In this document: piece after piece, positions 1 to 11,560 of the stretch | Numbering within the stretch: the stretch's first letter is position 1 | How the letters are laid out: each line of letters begins with the position of its first letter | Origin: Malus domestica | Lineage: Eukaryota; Streptophyta; Magnoliopsida; Rosales; Rosaceae | Direction of reading: 5' to 3' | NCBI RefSeq assembly: GCF_042453785.1 | Contig: NC_091673.1 | Coordinates: 1,929,501 to 1,993,500, forward strand | Length of the DNA stretch: 64,000 bases | Notes under the pieces: generated by a model | Database searches by the model: none | What the model saw: only the letters and a program-made list of their open reading frames with translations | What the model was told of the DNA's origin: nothing | Position numbers and translations under genes: made by a program

Positions 1-58
1 GGTAAAAAATCGAACTTGTTTGCAAGAAATTTCCAACAATTAGCAGAAGAAGCTGTTC

Positions 59-1090
59 TCAAAATTCAGTATTATCAAACGGCACCTCATCGTCGGTTCT
101 TCCACTTCCCGGCGAAGACTCATCGGCATCTTCCGGCGTCTCTGGCATCACAAGAGTCTCGCGGAGGCCGTGAACGACGAAGGTGTCGCCGTAGTACATG
201 TTGGCGAAGAAGACCGGAACTCCATTCAGTAGCAAAACGTCGCCTTTCCTCGAGATTGTGATGGCGAAACCCTGCATATACGTCGGAAGCACAACGCCGT
301 CGTTGAAACCTGCCAAATCGCTCCACATCAGCCGGCACGGAACGACGTGTCGGAGAAAGATCGAGGATTCTTGCAGTGGGTTGTCCATCGCTTGGTCGAG
401 AGGAGCGAACACGGTCATCGGATTCGAGTTCTTGAAGCCAAGAAGTTGCATATCGAGGAACGACGCCATGACATTGTAGCCATGGGACCTCAGCATCTCA
501 CTCGCTTCTTCGAACCAGGAAGCTCCGGGAAACCCAGCTGTGGCTGTGCCGTTGGCGGAGGTTGGTGGGGATGAAGACCCACAAACCGGATCTGGAAGGG
601 GGATCCGAGTCGGTGTCGGGAGATGAAAATTGAGGTCGAAGAAGTTTTCGATTCCGAAAATGATTAGGAACCCGTCGTCGTAGATAGGCGACCCGGAAGT
701 GATCTTGACGTTGTTGAGCGAAATTGGAACGCCGGAGGGGGGCGTGGTGACGGAGAGAGAGTGGCCGGAGAGTAAAGTCGGGATCTTGGTGCCGGGGGGG
801 AGGGATTTGAGGGTTTGGAGGGGCAGGGGAAGAGGGCAGAAGTGGTACTGGAGCAGAGAGAGGGCAGGTTGACCTGATTTGGTGAAGGCGGAGTCCGGCG
901 GAGCGAAGATGGTAAGCGAGGGGGACTGAGGGATGAGGGACTCGGAGACGAGCTCAAGAGTCATCGCCATGGAGACGTAGCCGGAATCAGAGAGGATTTC
1001 GGCGGCATCTTGGACGGCCTGGGCCGGGAGGGCGGATGAGAAAGAGAGGAGTGAGAGGAGGATGATGAAAACGAGAAGCGGCTCCGCCAT
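59..1090 (-). CDS. Fasciclin-like arabinogalactan protein (FLA19/20/21 type)
   Basis: Intronless 343-residue secreted protein with two fasciclin (FAS1) domains, the family of cell-surface adhesion and wall glycoproteins. I start at the ATG at 1088-1090 because it begins a clean signal peptide (MAEPLLVFIILLSLLSFSSA). An in-frame ATG 38 codons upstream would bury that peptide behind a basic, unrelated leader. FAS1-1 covers about residues 28-170 and contains LTIFAPPDSAF. A Pro/Ser linker with an NGT glycosylation site follows, then FAS1-2 at about residues 195-310 with MTVFAPLDQAM. The acidic C-terminus lacks the hydrophobic tail of a GPI signal, so the protein is probably not GPI-anchored. That fits the short FLA19-21 group, an assignment made from memory of the family. 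Domain identity is clear; the exact member is inferred. Confidence 0.88.
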   Translation of the reverse strand: MAEPLLVFIILLSLLSFSSALPAQAVQDAAEILSDSGYVSMAMTLELVSESLIPQSPSLTIFAPPDSAFTKSGQPALSLLQYHFCPLPLPLQTLKSLPPGTKIPTLLSGHSLSVTTPPSGVPISLNNVKITSGSPIYDDGFLIIFGIENFFDLNFHLPTPTRIPLPDPVCGSSSPPTSANGTATAGFPGASWFEEASEMLRSHGYNVMASFLDMQLLGFKNSNPMTVFAPLDQAMDNPLQESSIFLRHVVPCRLMWSDLAGFNDGVVLPTYMQGFAITISRKGDVLLLNGVPVFFANMYYGDTFVVHGLRETLVMPETPEDADESSPGSGRTDDEVPFDNTEF

Positions 1091-1329
1091 TGATGGGTGG
1101 TTGTGTGGAGGAGCTTCAAGAATCAAAAGGAGGAAGTTTGGTTTCTTGGAGTGGGATTTCGTTGGACTGCAGTTGCAAAGTGCGAGTGAGAGTGACAGTG
1201 GCATTCAATGTAAATTTAGAGACGGTTGGTTCTTGAATTTGGCGGTAAAAAGTGGACGCGTGGCGTGAGTGGGTTTGTTGATTCTCTGGTGTTCGTTACG
1301 AGGAGTTTGTTAGGCGGTTTGTCTTCAAC

Positions 1330-2400
1330 TTACTGTAATACCCCTTTCACATGAGCATCTCTTCCGGGTTGAAGTGGTTGGCAGGCAAAGTCTCCGACTC
1401 AGACTAGTAAGGTCGGTGAATTAGGTAGGAAAGCGTAGGTCAGCGCTGTTGAGATAGAAAAGCTGACGGATGTGGTTCGCGATGGTGTCGAGAAGGTTGA
1501 GGGCCACCGGTGACCGTGCTTTCTTCGTTGCGCTCCCCCTTATTGTTAGTCCTCTTACCATACACCACTACCACCAACCATTAGCACAACTTCGAAGAAT
1601 AACTTTTTTACTGTATACAACTATGGATGTTGTTCATATGCGACTCCCGCTAGCCGTAAAGTACTGGGTTCCAAACCTCACCATTGAAACGATTTAAGTT
1701 GCTTCTTAAGTTTAGTCCAAACTAAACTGGAGTTAAAACTCTGGTAGTGAGGTCATATCTCTGTCTTGAGAAAATGCTTTCTTTTAGCAGGGTCTAGGGG
1801 GTCTCGCAACCCTCGAAAAAGACTCTCATTGGTGGGAGGATTCATTCTTTATTCCTGCAGCTTAGAAGCCTCAAGCTCCACCCCCCTTAACCAGACCCGC
1901 CTAGTTTGAAAGGCTCAGCAAGAGGAAGTCTCTAGTCCAGTCTAGCGATCATGTTTGAATTCGAACTAGTTGGGGATTCGCACATGACTCTACACAATTT
2001 CATGATGCAAAAGTCCGACTAAGCCCTAAATGAGTAAGACAACCAAGAAATAAACCTAGTTGATCAAAAAGAATTTCCGCTTTTGACGCTATCACTTCTA
2101 GCAAAGCTGTGAGTTCATGAGTAAGTGAATGAACGAACCATGTTCCTAAAAGGAGTCCCCCCCCCCCCCCCCCAAAGCCCCTAGGTTGGGCGCTAGTGCT
2201 TTACTAATACAATAGTAAGGCCCTTTCGCTGAGCGAAGCTGCACCCTTCTCGAGCCTACTTAAATAGCTTATGCTTACAAAGGCCTAACCAGAGCACCAA
2301 TTGAACCAGTCCTAGCCAGCATCCTTGTTATTTTGAGGAGGCATTCATGTTTATATTACAACTCTAATCTGTATGTCGTTCGTCTGTAGCATGTAGTCGA
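1330..2400. other. Probable organelle-derived (mitochondrial) insertion
   Basis: A roughly 1 kb stretch differs from its neighbours: more balanced base composition, few A/T runs, and phrases such as GCTAGTGCTTTACTAATAC followed by CCCTTTCGCTGAGCGAAG that I associate with plant mitochondrial intergenic DNA. No mitochondrial gene is recognised. It contains a run of 16 C at about 2158-2173. Edges are approximate. Composition is seen directly; mitochondrial origin is from recollection. Confidence 0.45.
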
Positions 2401-3656
2401 ACCTACTTTAAAGAAATTTTTTACCCAAAAAAAAAAACCAAATTAATACGGACCGTTGAATTATATGACAATTGGAAATCCAACGACCATATTCTACCAG
2501 GTGTTCCACAACATGCACCATCGTCCCGACATTGCTTTTTTGTCTCTTGACGCGCCACCCACGCTTGTGTAACACATAAAAATAAGAACGTGTTTGACGT
2601 TACCATGACATTTAGATAAAACTCAGACAAGAGGGTGGGCAAGATTTGCCTGATGGCCCGGGTTTGTCCGGCAGGCTTGGGCCCACTCAATTCCCCGTCT
2701 TTGGGTCATGGGCTGGAGCATTTTTCTTGAGTTTTTGGGTAATAATTGCCTATTTGCTCGACTTTCAGGTATGAGCTGGACATGCTCGTATGAGAATGTC
2801 TAATCATCAAACCGATAAAGGATTCAATGATCGCCATTTAATAATTGAAGTATGATGCATTGCATGAGAAAGTCGATCGTCAGCCCACTTACTCAACTCT
2901 CCATTCCATCTCCATCATGCAACATGCACCAATTAAACGTATGCGTCTTATTGACCAAAAAAAAAAAAAAACGTATGCGTCTTAATTAGTCCACGTACAT
3001 TAGTTATTTAATTTATTTACGCAAATAACTTAGAAACTAATTGCTTCGACAAGTCAAATAATAATATTTGATGCTCTTTCAGTCGACGTCCTGCAAAATC
3101 CTATCAATGTTTGTTGATCAACCACACCTTACCTTCTTAAAGTACACCTAGAAAAAAAGATAAGACCGAATTATTAGTCTAATGTTTTAATTTAAATATG
3201 GTTTACGTCACGAAAAAGGAAATGAAAATTGGTTTTGGTGATGCGACAGTTCAGGACTCGGATGTGGCTGGCCCTCGTCCAAACTCCAGCTTATGGGCAA
3301 AACCCTAATGTTAAGTTAATGGTCAATAATTAATTAAAATATTAATAAGTCGTGATAAAGCATCTAATTATGCATGAATATCTGTAACTAATCACTTTGA
3401 GTTTGAGGTTTGCATGTTTAGGTTTCTCCTGGCTACCTCCATGCACGGAAAAAGGAAATATATGGTCCTAATAACTAGGGAAGTCAGAAATTATTCGGGG
3501 ATGAGCAAATTTAAAAGAGTGCAAAGTTTGAAAATATGATAGCCACCAAATTCTTTTATGGTAATGTCCATAGTTTATCACTATTCACTACAAACAAGTT
3601 ACAATTGTTGCCGACGAGGTTTTATATTATGAAAATGTCACATAATAAGGTCATTA
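2401..3656. other. Intergenic, no gene recognised
   Basis: AT-rich sequence with homopolymer A runs at about 2427 and 2958. The A run at 2958 sits between two copies of ACGTATGCGTCTTA/AAACGTATGCGTCTTA (about 2937 and 2971), a short direct repeat. Reading frames here look random. Confidence 0.5.
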
Positions 3657-3863
3657 TCAATCAAAGCAAATACATATCTCAATGTAAATAACCATAATAT
3701 CACTAAACCATTGATCTCTCATTTTGTTACACAATTGTGTTTTCACAATCTTAATAGCAAAAAAAGCCCTCTCCACCAAAGCGCTTGCGATCGGTAACAC
3801 CAAAACCAATGTAAGAAGTTTATACACTAACTTGTAACATCTAATCTGTGGGACTGTTACCAA
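3657..3863 (-). pseudogene. hAT transposase C-terminal dimerisation domain fragment
   Basis: A 68-codon open stretch reads LVLVLPIASALVERAFFAI followed by KIVKTQLCNKMRDQWFSD and a YIE ending. This is the conserved C-terminal dimerisation block of hAT-superfamily transposases and the plant TTF-zinc-finger relatives, in which A-x-x-E-R-x-F-S is typical. No zinc finger or catalytic RNase H-like core lies upstream on this strand, so only the tail remains. It is a dead relic, not a gene. Confidence 0.7.
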
Positions 3864-3930
3864 CTAAATTATGATTAATCAAAGAGATTAGGAATTAATT
3901 TGATCATTGTCAACCAAACACAACAATTAG

Positions 3931-4103
3931 GGGAGAGATTTTTTAGTGTGACCAGTACATGGGATGGTACACCACGTGTCACTACATGAATGGTGGGATA
4001 TGTGTGTTAAAAAGTTAATAACTTAAAAAATAAAATTTCCCACCACTCTTATTAAAACACGTGATGTACCACTTATATTCTTGTCACAATAAAAAATTTC
4101 TCC
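3931..4103. mobile_element. MITE with imperfect terminal inverted repeats
   Basis: The left end GGGAGAGATTTTTTAGTGTG is mirrored by the right end, whose reverse complement reads GGAGAAATTTTTTATTGTG. Inner arms also pair (CACCACGTG against CACGTGATG). Both ends are flanked by AATTAG (3925-3930 and 4104-4109), a likely target-site duplication. It is about 173 bp and has no coding capacity. Confidence 0.7.
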
Positions 4104-4876
4104 AATTAGAGGAACTCACTAGAGCTGCTCCCAAAGGCGTCGACCAAACACGTGTCAAACATATAGAGCTTCGTATAGAGCCAATGTTGCCTTCATAAGT
4201 CAAAATGTCATGTAACTCGGAGATCAACGTCAAACTTACCTAAAAATAATCTTTGACTGGTTGCCTACATGATCTCCTCTCCTCCACTCATTCTACTTTA
4301 AGATTTGAATTGCGAGATTGGATATCATACTTAAATATATTTAATATAATTATCATCTGACCGTCAAGTATATTTATGTGAATATATATATTTAATGCAA
4401 TCATAAATATTATTATTGAGATGATGATTGAGTTAAAATACATGCAAGTATTGTAGTCAAATCATTAAATTGCATATATTCATCTTAGACTAAATATTGC
4501 GACAAATTTACATTTTATCAATATGATGTTCTGAATTAGTCCAATTTACGGGAATGTTCAAACTTATTGCAAAAATAGCACATTGCATTGATCAACTGAT
4601 CTCCGACATATGCCTTTGGACAAAAAAACCTTGGTTAAGCAATTTCGACGCAACTTTTCTTTCTTCCACATATTCATGTTTAGTTATGTTCTTCGGCTTT
4701 CATTTGATTTACTCAATACAAACTTCATAGTTATTAGACGTATGCAGATGAAAAAATGGTGTACACAAATGAAAATTACCTTGAAAGTTAAGTTGATGAA
4801 AACCTAAAACGGCAATAACGGTTAAAGTAAAGGAATCGTGGAAGTCGCAGAAGCTTGGCCTTCCCGTTAGATAGAA

Positions 4877-4893
4877 TCTCTCTCTCTCCTCTC

Positions 4894-4966
<73 letters not shown>
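4877..4966. repeat. (CT)n microsatellite
   Basis: About 90 bp of nearly pure CT dinucleotide lies some 730 bp upstream of the RING-CH start codon. A second, GA-type tract sits at 5031-5051. Confidence 0.95.
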
Positions 4967-4967
<1 letters not shown>

Positions 4968-5030
4968 AGCTTACTCGTTATCCATATATAAATACAACAC
5001 ATCAACATGAACATCTTGCACAATAAATAA

Positions 5031-5051
5031 GAGAGAGAGAGAGAGAGAGAG
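5031..5051. repeat. (GA)n microsatellite
   Basis: Twenty-one bases of pure GA dinucleotide, about 65 bp after the CT tract. The two tracts could pair as an imperfect inverted repeat. Confidence 0.9.
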
Positions 5052-5697
5052 TTGTATTAACGCCACTAACTTAGAACACACATGTTAATTAATCTTGGAT
5101 TAAGATGCAATACCATTTGTGTTTTGTGAATTGAGCTCCCACAAACAAGTCACCCAATCTCTTTGCTTCCAGAGTACCCTAACTTCTTCGTGTACGTCTC
5201 AGATTCTTCCTTCCCTGTTTTCTTGATGCCTTTGAGGCCTTAGTTTTCATAAAGGTATCAACTTTCTGGCATCTCACTTTGTTCTCTTTTCCGGGTACTT
5301 TCTTCTTCCTTTTCTTTTTTGTTCTTTTCGTTAATCATTGAGATTTCTCTACCTTTACTTAATTTTGTTGTTTCATAAAGGGGCACCTCTGTTTTGGTTC
5401 AATTTTTAGCTGGTTCGTGTCGTTTCGAGCTTCACTGTTTTACCTGTATCCATATGTCATACGTACCGATAGCCGCGTTACAATTGTTAGATAGAGTGCC
5501 TTCCAAATATGTTCAAACAATTTAAATCCGTGCACGTTCCTTCGTTGAATTCTCCTTCTTGTTGTAGTGAATTATGTATTCTATATTTTTCAATATAGCT
5601 CAATTTGTCATGTAGTAACCAAAATGGATTTGTATATTTTCTAGGGGGTTTCCTTGAAACATTGTGAATTCCTCTGTTTGTTGTGGAGATTTTAAGG

Positions 5698-7152
5698 ATG
5701 GGGGATCACTTTGTATTGTTGGTGGATCGATTGATCACTGAAACCACGCTAGAAGCTGCGATCGAGAGCAGAAACAGATCGATGCAAGCCACATCCTCAG
5801 CGCTCGAAGATGGGAAAATCGATGTCTCTTGTCAGAAAATCGATTTGAAAGATGTCTCCTCCACTCGTGGAAAGCTAGCAGAATGCAGGATATGCCAGGA
5901 TGAAGATCAGGATTCAAACATGGAGACGCCGTGCTCTTGTTGTGGCAGCTTAATGGTCAGTTAATCTCATTGCCAATCCCCTACTTCTTAAACTTCAATT
6001 TTGTTGTGTGACATCCTTGTCGTCCTTTCGAGGATTAATGGATTCTAACCAGAACAACTCAAAAGCTAAAGATGTATCGTTCATTCCCCGTCCCACATTT
6101 GAATTTCGTGCGTGTTTCCGTGGTTGAAATTGAATTTAACTGGAGTCCTGATCTTGCAGTATGCCCACAGAAGATGTGTACAGAGGTGGTGTAATGAAAA
6201 AGGTGACACAGTTTGTGAGATATGCCATCAGCAATTCAAGCCTGGTTACACAGCTCCTCCTCCGCTGTTTCAATTGGGGCGTATACCTATGAACTTCAGG
6301 TAAATTATTTTACCAATCTCCAAGCGATGAGGCTTTTCGTAAGTAACTCTCTTTCTGAATAAATTTTTGTTTCAAAAACAGGGGAAACTGGGAGATTTCA
6401 AGAAGGGACAGTCCGCGAATCATAGCAATGGTTGCAACTGATCGCGATTATCTTAACCCTGGCTATGATGATTACTCAGCTTCTACTGCAAGAAATGTGT
6501 TCTGCTGTCGTTGGCTTGCTTTCATTGTAATCTCTCTTCCTCGAGCAAATAATAAGCTGATGAATTCTGCATTTTCTTATCCTGGTGATCATATCTGAAC
6601 ATGTTTTGGCTTTGTTTCATGGTGTGCAAGCAGTTCATGGTTCTGCTTATTCTCCGGCATACGCTTCCTCTCATCATCAGCAGAAACAAAGAGTGCTCTC
6701 TCCCACTTGTTATGGTAAAAACATTTATGAATTAGCTTCAACCCTGCGTCATGAATTTCAAGATCAACGAGGTGCAAGGTACAACATCTGTAAATCTAAC
6801 CTTCGATTAATTTCTCGCTTGTGTTTGTGCAGTTGTTATTGTTACGAACTGTTGGGATTGTACTGCCGATCTATGTAATGTTGATGGCAGTAACTGCTCT
6901 TCAGCGTCGGCGAAGCCACCAAGTATGTACATGCATGTTCTCTTCCTAGTATTTGTGTATGCATGTGATATACAGTAACGCTAACCAATTACTATGTTAA
7001 CAATGCACTAACTAGTTCATATGTTGATATGGCTGGTGAAATTCGATTAGGATCTTTCGAGTTCATCAGCAACCTCCTCAGATGAAGAAACAGAGCCAAC
7101 AATCCTGCAGCTTGAGCCGGAGCCCCAGCCCCATATCATTCGTGTTCGCTAA
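5698..7152 (+). CDS. RING-CH (MARCH-type) membrane E3 ubiquitin ligase, six exons
   Basis: Exons 5698-5955, 6160-6299, 6382-6526, 6634-6714, 6833-6922 and 7051-7152 join with GT-AG borders into a 271-residue frame. A C4HC3 RING-variant finger spans residues 63-108 (CRIC, PCSCCG, AHRRC, CEIC). It is followed by the QQFKPGYTAPP motif typical of the plant RING/FYVE/PHD-like family with a DUF3675 tail. Two hydrophobic segments (about residues 170-200 and 208-232) predict a hairpin membrane anchor; the C-terminus is acidic and Ser-rich. By family, it should transfer ubiquitin from an E2 to membrane substrates. The start ATG gives the conserved N-terminus MGDHFVLLVDRL. The exon 4 start could be 3 nt earlier (tandem AG). 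CT and GA microsatellites lie upstream. Confidence 0.9.
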
Positions 7153-7478
7153 ATTCAGTCCAACACCAGAAAATCGAAGTGATAAATTCGAAAGTAAGAA
7201 TCTGGTATTGACTTCGTAACCATAAGGAGAAAGGAAGTTTCACAGGAGGCATCAATCAAGGCGGAAAAAGAACGGATCGAAATCCGCCTGCAAGGCTGAC
7301 AAATCAATACTACTGTATATAAACAGAAATTATACTGAGAAAATACTAGTCAAGCAACCAAGGCTGACAAATCATATGTAAGTTGGAACGTAAATACTAC
7401 CAACATTCGGTATATAAAAGGTTGATAGAGCAAAAGAAACTGAATAATATATCATCTTTTTACATTCAAACTCGGTAT

Positions 7479-8375
7479 TTATTTTGGAGGTGGATATTCC
7501 AATTCGTACACATCTCTGTGAGAAATCATGTCAAAGTCTTCATCTTCCCCTACCACATCGTAGTCTTCGTCTACCACTTCGTTGGAAACAATCACATCAA
7601 AGTCTTCCTCTTCCACTTCCTCTTCCACTTCCTCTTCTTCTTTCTTTTCCTCTTCCATCGCAATCTCTGGATCTGTTTTCCGGAAGAGATGCTGCATCAT
7701 TCCATCCAAGGAGAGTCTATGGTTCACTTTCCTGGGGCCCTTATCTGTATTTATAAAACACGAAGCTTCCTCATATGAAACAAAAGCATCCAAGCAAGCG
7801 TAGCGAACCTGAGTAGGATCAAGGTACGTTTTGTCCCAGTCACTGTTTCTCACACTATTAGGCTTCTCAGGCTTCCTAACCTCGATGAATTGGCTAATGT
7901 CGATCGGATATGCCATGTCCAATTTAAAGTGCTCATTCAGTTTCTCCTTAACGTGCGTCATTCTCTCGCTAACAAAAACACAACTCTTGTTGGCAAGATA
8001 GTTAATGATCGATTGCGGAACCGCGTCACAATCCTTAAACTGAAAGATAAGACATCTATAATCATTCCCACCACCCTCCTCGAGGGAAAAATATTTTGTT
8101 CCTGGAGAGCGTTGGACCGTGCAGAATTGCAAAGTGGAAGGGCGAGTATGATCTCCTGTCAACGATTTGGAACGCCATTCTATGTCGAGTCCTATGATGT
8201 TGATATTGTCGTCACGGCTTCGCATGCATCCTACCCAAGAATCCACGACTTCGGGTGTTCTGGTGACCAAGGTTTTGATGGTGGTGCTGCCAAAAACCAC
8301 GTCGTAAAGCTGGTGGGTATATCTGTACTTCACTGACCTAATGGAAGATTTGGCATCTGCAGCGGGAGAGGCCAT
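7479..8375 (-). CDS. WRN-like 3'-5' exonuclease domain protein (DEDDy family)
   Basis: An intronless 298-residue protein. Motif I is GLDIEWRS (D and E both present), motif III is YACLDAFVSYE (the Y-x3-D arrangement of the DEDDy class), and TLQFC lies between, as in plant Werner-exonuclease-like proteins. Motif II is degenerate: the segment CVFVSERMTHVKEKL has His or Val where the family has the catalytic Asp of a G-x-x-x-D-x-x-K-L pattern. Activity is therefore doubtful. The last 75 residues are a Glu/Asp-rich tail, unusual for the family and perhaps a protein-interaction region. Its upstream region is interrupted by an LTR element 175 bp before the ATG, which may have changed its promoter. 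Other frames over this region are shadows. Confidence 0.85.
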   Translation of the reverse strand: MASPAADAKSSIRSVKYRYTHQLYDVVFGSTTIKTLVTRTPEVVDSWVGCMRSRDDNINIIGLDIEWRSKSLTGDHTRPSTLQFCTVQRSPGTKYFSLEEGGGNDYRCLIFQFKDCDAVPQSIINYLANKSCVFVSERMTHVKEKLNEHFKLDMAYPIDISQFIEVRKPEKPNSVRNSDWDKTYLDPTQVRYACLDAFVSYEEASCFINTDKGPRKVNHRLSLDGMMQHLFRKTDPEIAMEEEKKEEEEVEEEVEEEDFDVIVSNEVVDEDYDVVGEDEDFDMISHRDVYELEYPPPK

Positions 8376-8554
8376 CTATATGGAATGAAAGAGATCATGT
8401 CAAGATACAAACTCAGGAAATATCTTCGTAACGAATGCCTCCCAAATCAAAATACAAAAACTCTAAAAATATGAAGGAACCATCTGAATTCTGCATGGGA
8501 AAAAACCCTACTACCAAAGAGCATCAACAAATTAGAGAGAGAAAGAGGAGTACC

Positions 8555-9042
8555 TGTTGGATTTATCCAATATAAATCAACCTTTAAGTGGTCTACTACA
8601 TGTAATAGGAATGTAATATTGGAGAATAATGTTAATTGTGATTTGATCTCTTAAAGATATCAATCCTATATAAGGTGTCTTATATTGGAAATAGGATTGA
8701 TGGAATCCTTAATTGAATATGATTATGATACTTGACTTGGAGGCTAATAAAGTAAGTTTAGGTTTCCTTTATGGAAGGAAACCCTAGCTTTTAGCCTATA
8801 TATAAACACCGGTCCCTGCTAACCCTAGAGACGACAACTAAGGCTTCCCATAGAGCTTTGTCATAAAGCTAGGAGTTTACAGAAGAGTTGGTGTTTTCTG
8901 TTTGTCACGGCAAATATAAAGATTAGAGTTTTATCGATTACGTTTTGCTTGCATGGCTGCTGCATCTTCAATAACTACCATTGGAATCAGGTCAGTCACT
9001 CCTTCGTTTGTGTTTTAATTGTATAACCTTATAAGGCTAACA
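8555..9042 (+). repeat. 5' LTR of the LARD-like element
   Basis: 488 bp, TG...CA ends. It contains a TATA box (TATATATAAACA, about 8797-8808) that would start transcription near 8830. A short ORF (ATG at 8953, 21 codons) is crossed by a consensus splice donor AG|GTCAGT near 8991. Confidence 0.95.
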
Positions 9043-9044
9043 AT

Positions 9045-9057
9045 TGGTATCAGAGCC
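9045..9057 (+). promoter_or_regulatory. Primer-binding site (tRNA-Met type)
   Basis: TGGTATCAGAGCC starts two bases after the 5' LTR, complementary to the 3' end of initiator tRNA-Met as in many plant LTR elements. Confidence 0.85.
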
Positions 9058-11560
9058 ACTGGTTATATGATTAAAACCTATTAAGATTGAAGTTTGATTA
9101 AAGTTGTCGAGAAAAAAAAAAAAAATTGACAAAATTGATGCAGAATCAGGTTTCTTCGTCTTTACGGCGATGACTAAGAGCTGATTAAGAAGGGAAATCA
9201 TGATTAGGCAATAGCATTGCGCAGACTTTTCTATATATATAATTCATTGTATTATTAAGTGTAGAGAAATACAGTTCACATGTCTTGAAAAATTTGTGCA
9301 TTCGTTTAACCCACGACATCGATTGCCATGAGTGACATCATCATATTTGACCGCCGTATTCCTTTTCTCTTGCGGCAACACAAGGTCACAAAAGAGCATG
9401 GTTTTAATCTCTGCCAATTTTAACTGGATTATGCTAATTAAAATCATATCTATATCACCATGTTTTCGTTCAGGCTGAATAAAGTCATCTACCATAGCAT
9501 AATGGTTTGTTTCATTGACTTCAATTTTCGTGATGGTTTATGGTATTGTATTTTGGTTGATATCTATTTGGTTGGATCCCTGAAGCTTAAATTGGTTATA
9601 AGTTTAAAATACACTTGCATGAGTGATGTGTTAATATTGCAGCAGTGCCGTCCTAGTAAAGAGGCCCATATGGTCGTCTCTCTTAAAGCCAACCATACAC
9701 AAGAAAACACCTTCCCGAGAGAAGACTAGTGGTAACAAGCCTTTGGGGGTGATGAGTATACCTCCAAAAGTAGGCACTGGGGATCTATTTCCTTTTGTGA
9801 AGTACGGCTCATGCATTTATTCCACGTCATTTTTGTGTCTTCATATTTGGGTCACAAACTAGCGTTAATGAGCTGGGCAAATGTATAGGTTATATACATT
9901 TGTAATATCAAGTTTTTTATAAGCATGTGTACGCATTTACATTTGTTCTAACCTTGCATTGGAGAATTTCTTGAGATTCCTCTGCCGAGCAAGCCCAATG
10001 GGGAAGGACATCGGCACATGAGATCATGGTATGATATTTTCTTTTGGTCTTCATGTTCAGTTATATACAATAATGGTTGTGTTGGATTCAAGAACCATTG
10101 CTTGATGATCTAAGCAAGTACATGTAATTTTCAAAAGCCAATTATGCATATAGAGCTTGCATTGCACGTGTAAATTTTATCATAACACCAATATCCAAAT
10201 TGTATGCATAAAGAAGGCATACCGAGAAACATTGTTATATGCATAGATTATCATACTCGTTTGAGACTGTTTTGTTGGATATTCCGACACTAGTGCAAGA
10301 GCATATATGTCGCCTATGGCTTCGCGTTTGAAAGGTAAATTGAATAAAGTTCAACTCCAATTACCTAATTATTACAATTAAGAGATGGGCATGAGATTTC
10401 GAATGTTGCTTGACATCTTTCTAAATGCAGGAGACGGAATTGGTTCACTTTTAAAGTGTCTCAATACTACTGTTGGTATATAGATTGTGCCTATATATAT
10501 GATTATGATAACATATATTAAAGTTGCGTTTCAAGGATGCATATGCTAAGTTATTCACATATCAACTTTATACATGCTTGTTAGTGAATTTGATGTATTT
10601 ATGATACATGAAAGTAAGTCATCCATATTTTGGTAAACATTTGTTAAGCAAATGGCGTGTATAGTGTTACTTGTATGGCTATTTTGGTTCAAGCATGTAT
10701 GAGATGATGCAGTTTTGAACATTGCCGTGAGCTTGGAATGTGATGAATTGTAGCTTTTTGGTTAATCATGTGATTATAAATATGTTTACAAAGAAGTGAT
10801 GAACATATGAAGGCATGAGGTATGTAATCCATTCAAAGTATGTGGCTTAATTGATAAGCATGAATTTTCAAACATGTATTATTGTTTTGTGGTTTTTCCC
10901 TATGCCTAAAGAATTTAAACAGTGCTTTGATTAGTAATTTTTTATGTCATAAGGGGAGAAAAAAAAAAAAGAAACTTTTCAAGGCTAATGTAGGGCATAT
11001 ACTGGAAATGTTTTCTATGGAAGAAAATAATTTTGGTAGTTCCTTTATATAATTGGTATTTACAAGGTTAATGCACGATTTTGATGCTAATGTTTTAGGA
11101 GCCTTGTACTACGGAAAGAAAGGTACAAAAGAAAAGGAACTCGTTTGACTTAAGAAAACATTTGAGCGATTTAGCTTTTAAATTAAAAGAATGTATTGTT
11201 CTCTCACATTACATAAAGTATTTCTATTAAGTAATTGACTCCATGACGATAAGTTTTGACATTCTTGTGGTGGAATAAAACTTGTTCTATATGTGATTAA
11301 TCTCTTTCAAGTATGCTGTCAGGTTTCTTGAGATTAATTTAATGTCAAAGGGAGTTATGAAGGAATTAGTGCCATTTGTTGGCAAGACTCGAAGCTCGAA
11401 CCAGGTTATCATAATTTTGTCACTTACAGTTAATTAATCCATGTGACTTCTTGTATTGTTTCAGGGCGGAGTTGACCAATGCCTTTTCAACTAAAGGAAG
11501 CCGCAACGGCTCAGTTGATGATGAGACTGTATTTTTGAGTTACTTCGGTCAACTTTGCAT

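Noticed and set aside
4709-5023. Open frame rich in Arg-Glu on the minus strand
   Set aside because: It is the translation of the CT microsatellite; no codon structure outside the repeat.
6585-6878. 97-codon frame in the RING-CH gene
   Set aside because: It crosses exon 4 and introns 3-4 in the wrong frame; the spliced frame gives the conserved transmembrane segment.
7890-8336. 148-codon plus-strand frame opposite the WRN-like gene
   Set aside because: Antisense shadow; the minus strand has conserved exonuclease motifs throughout.
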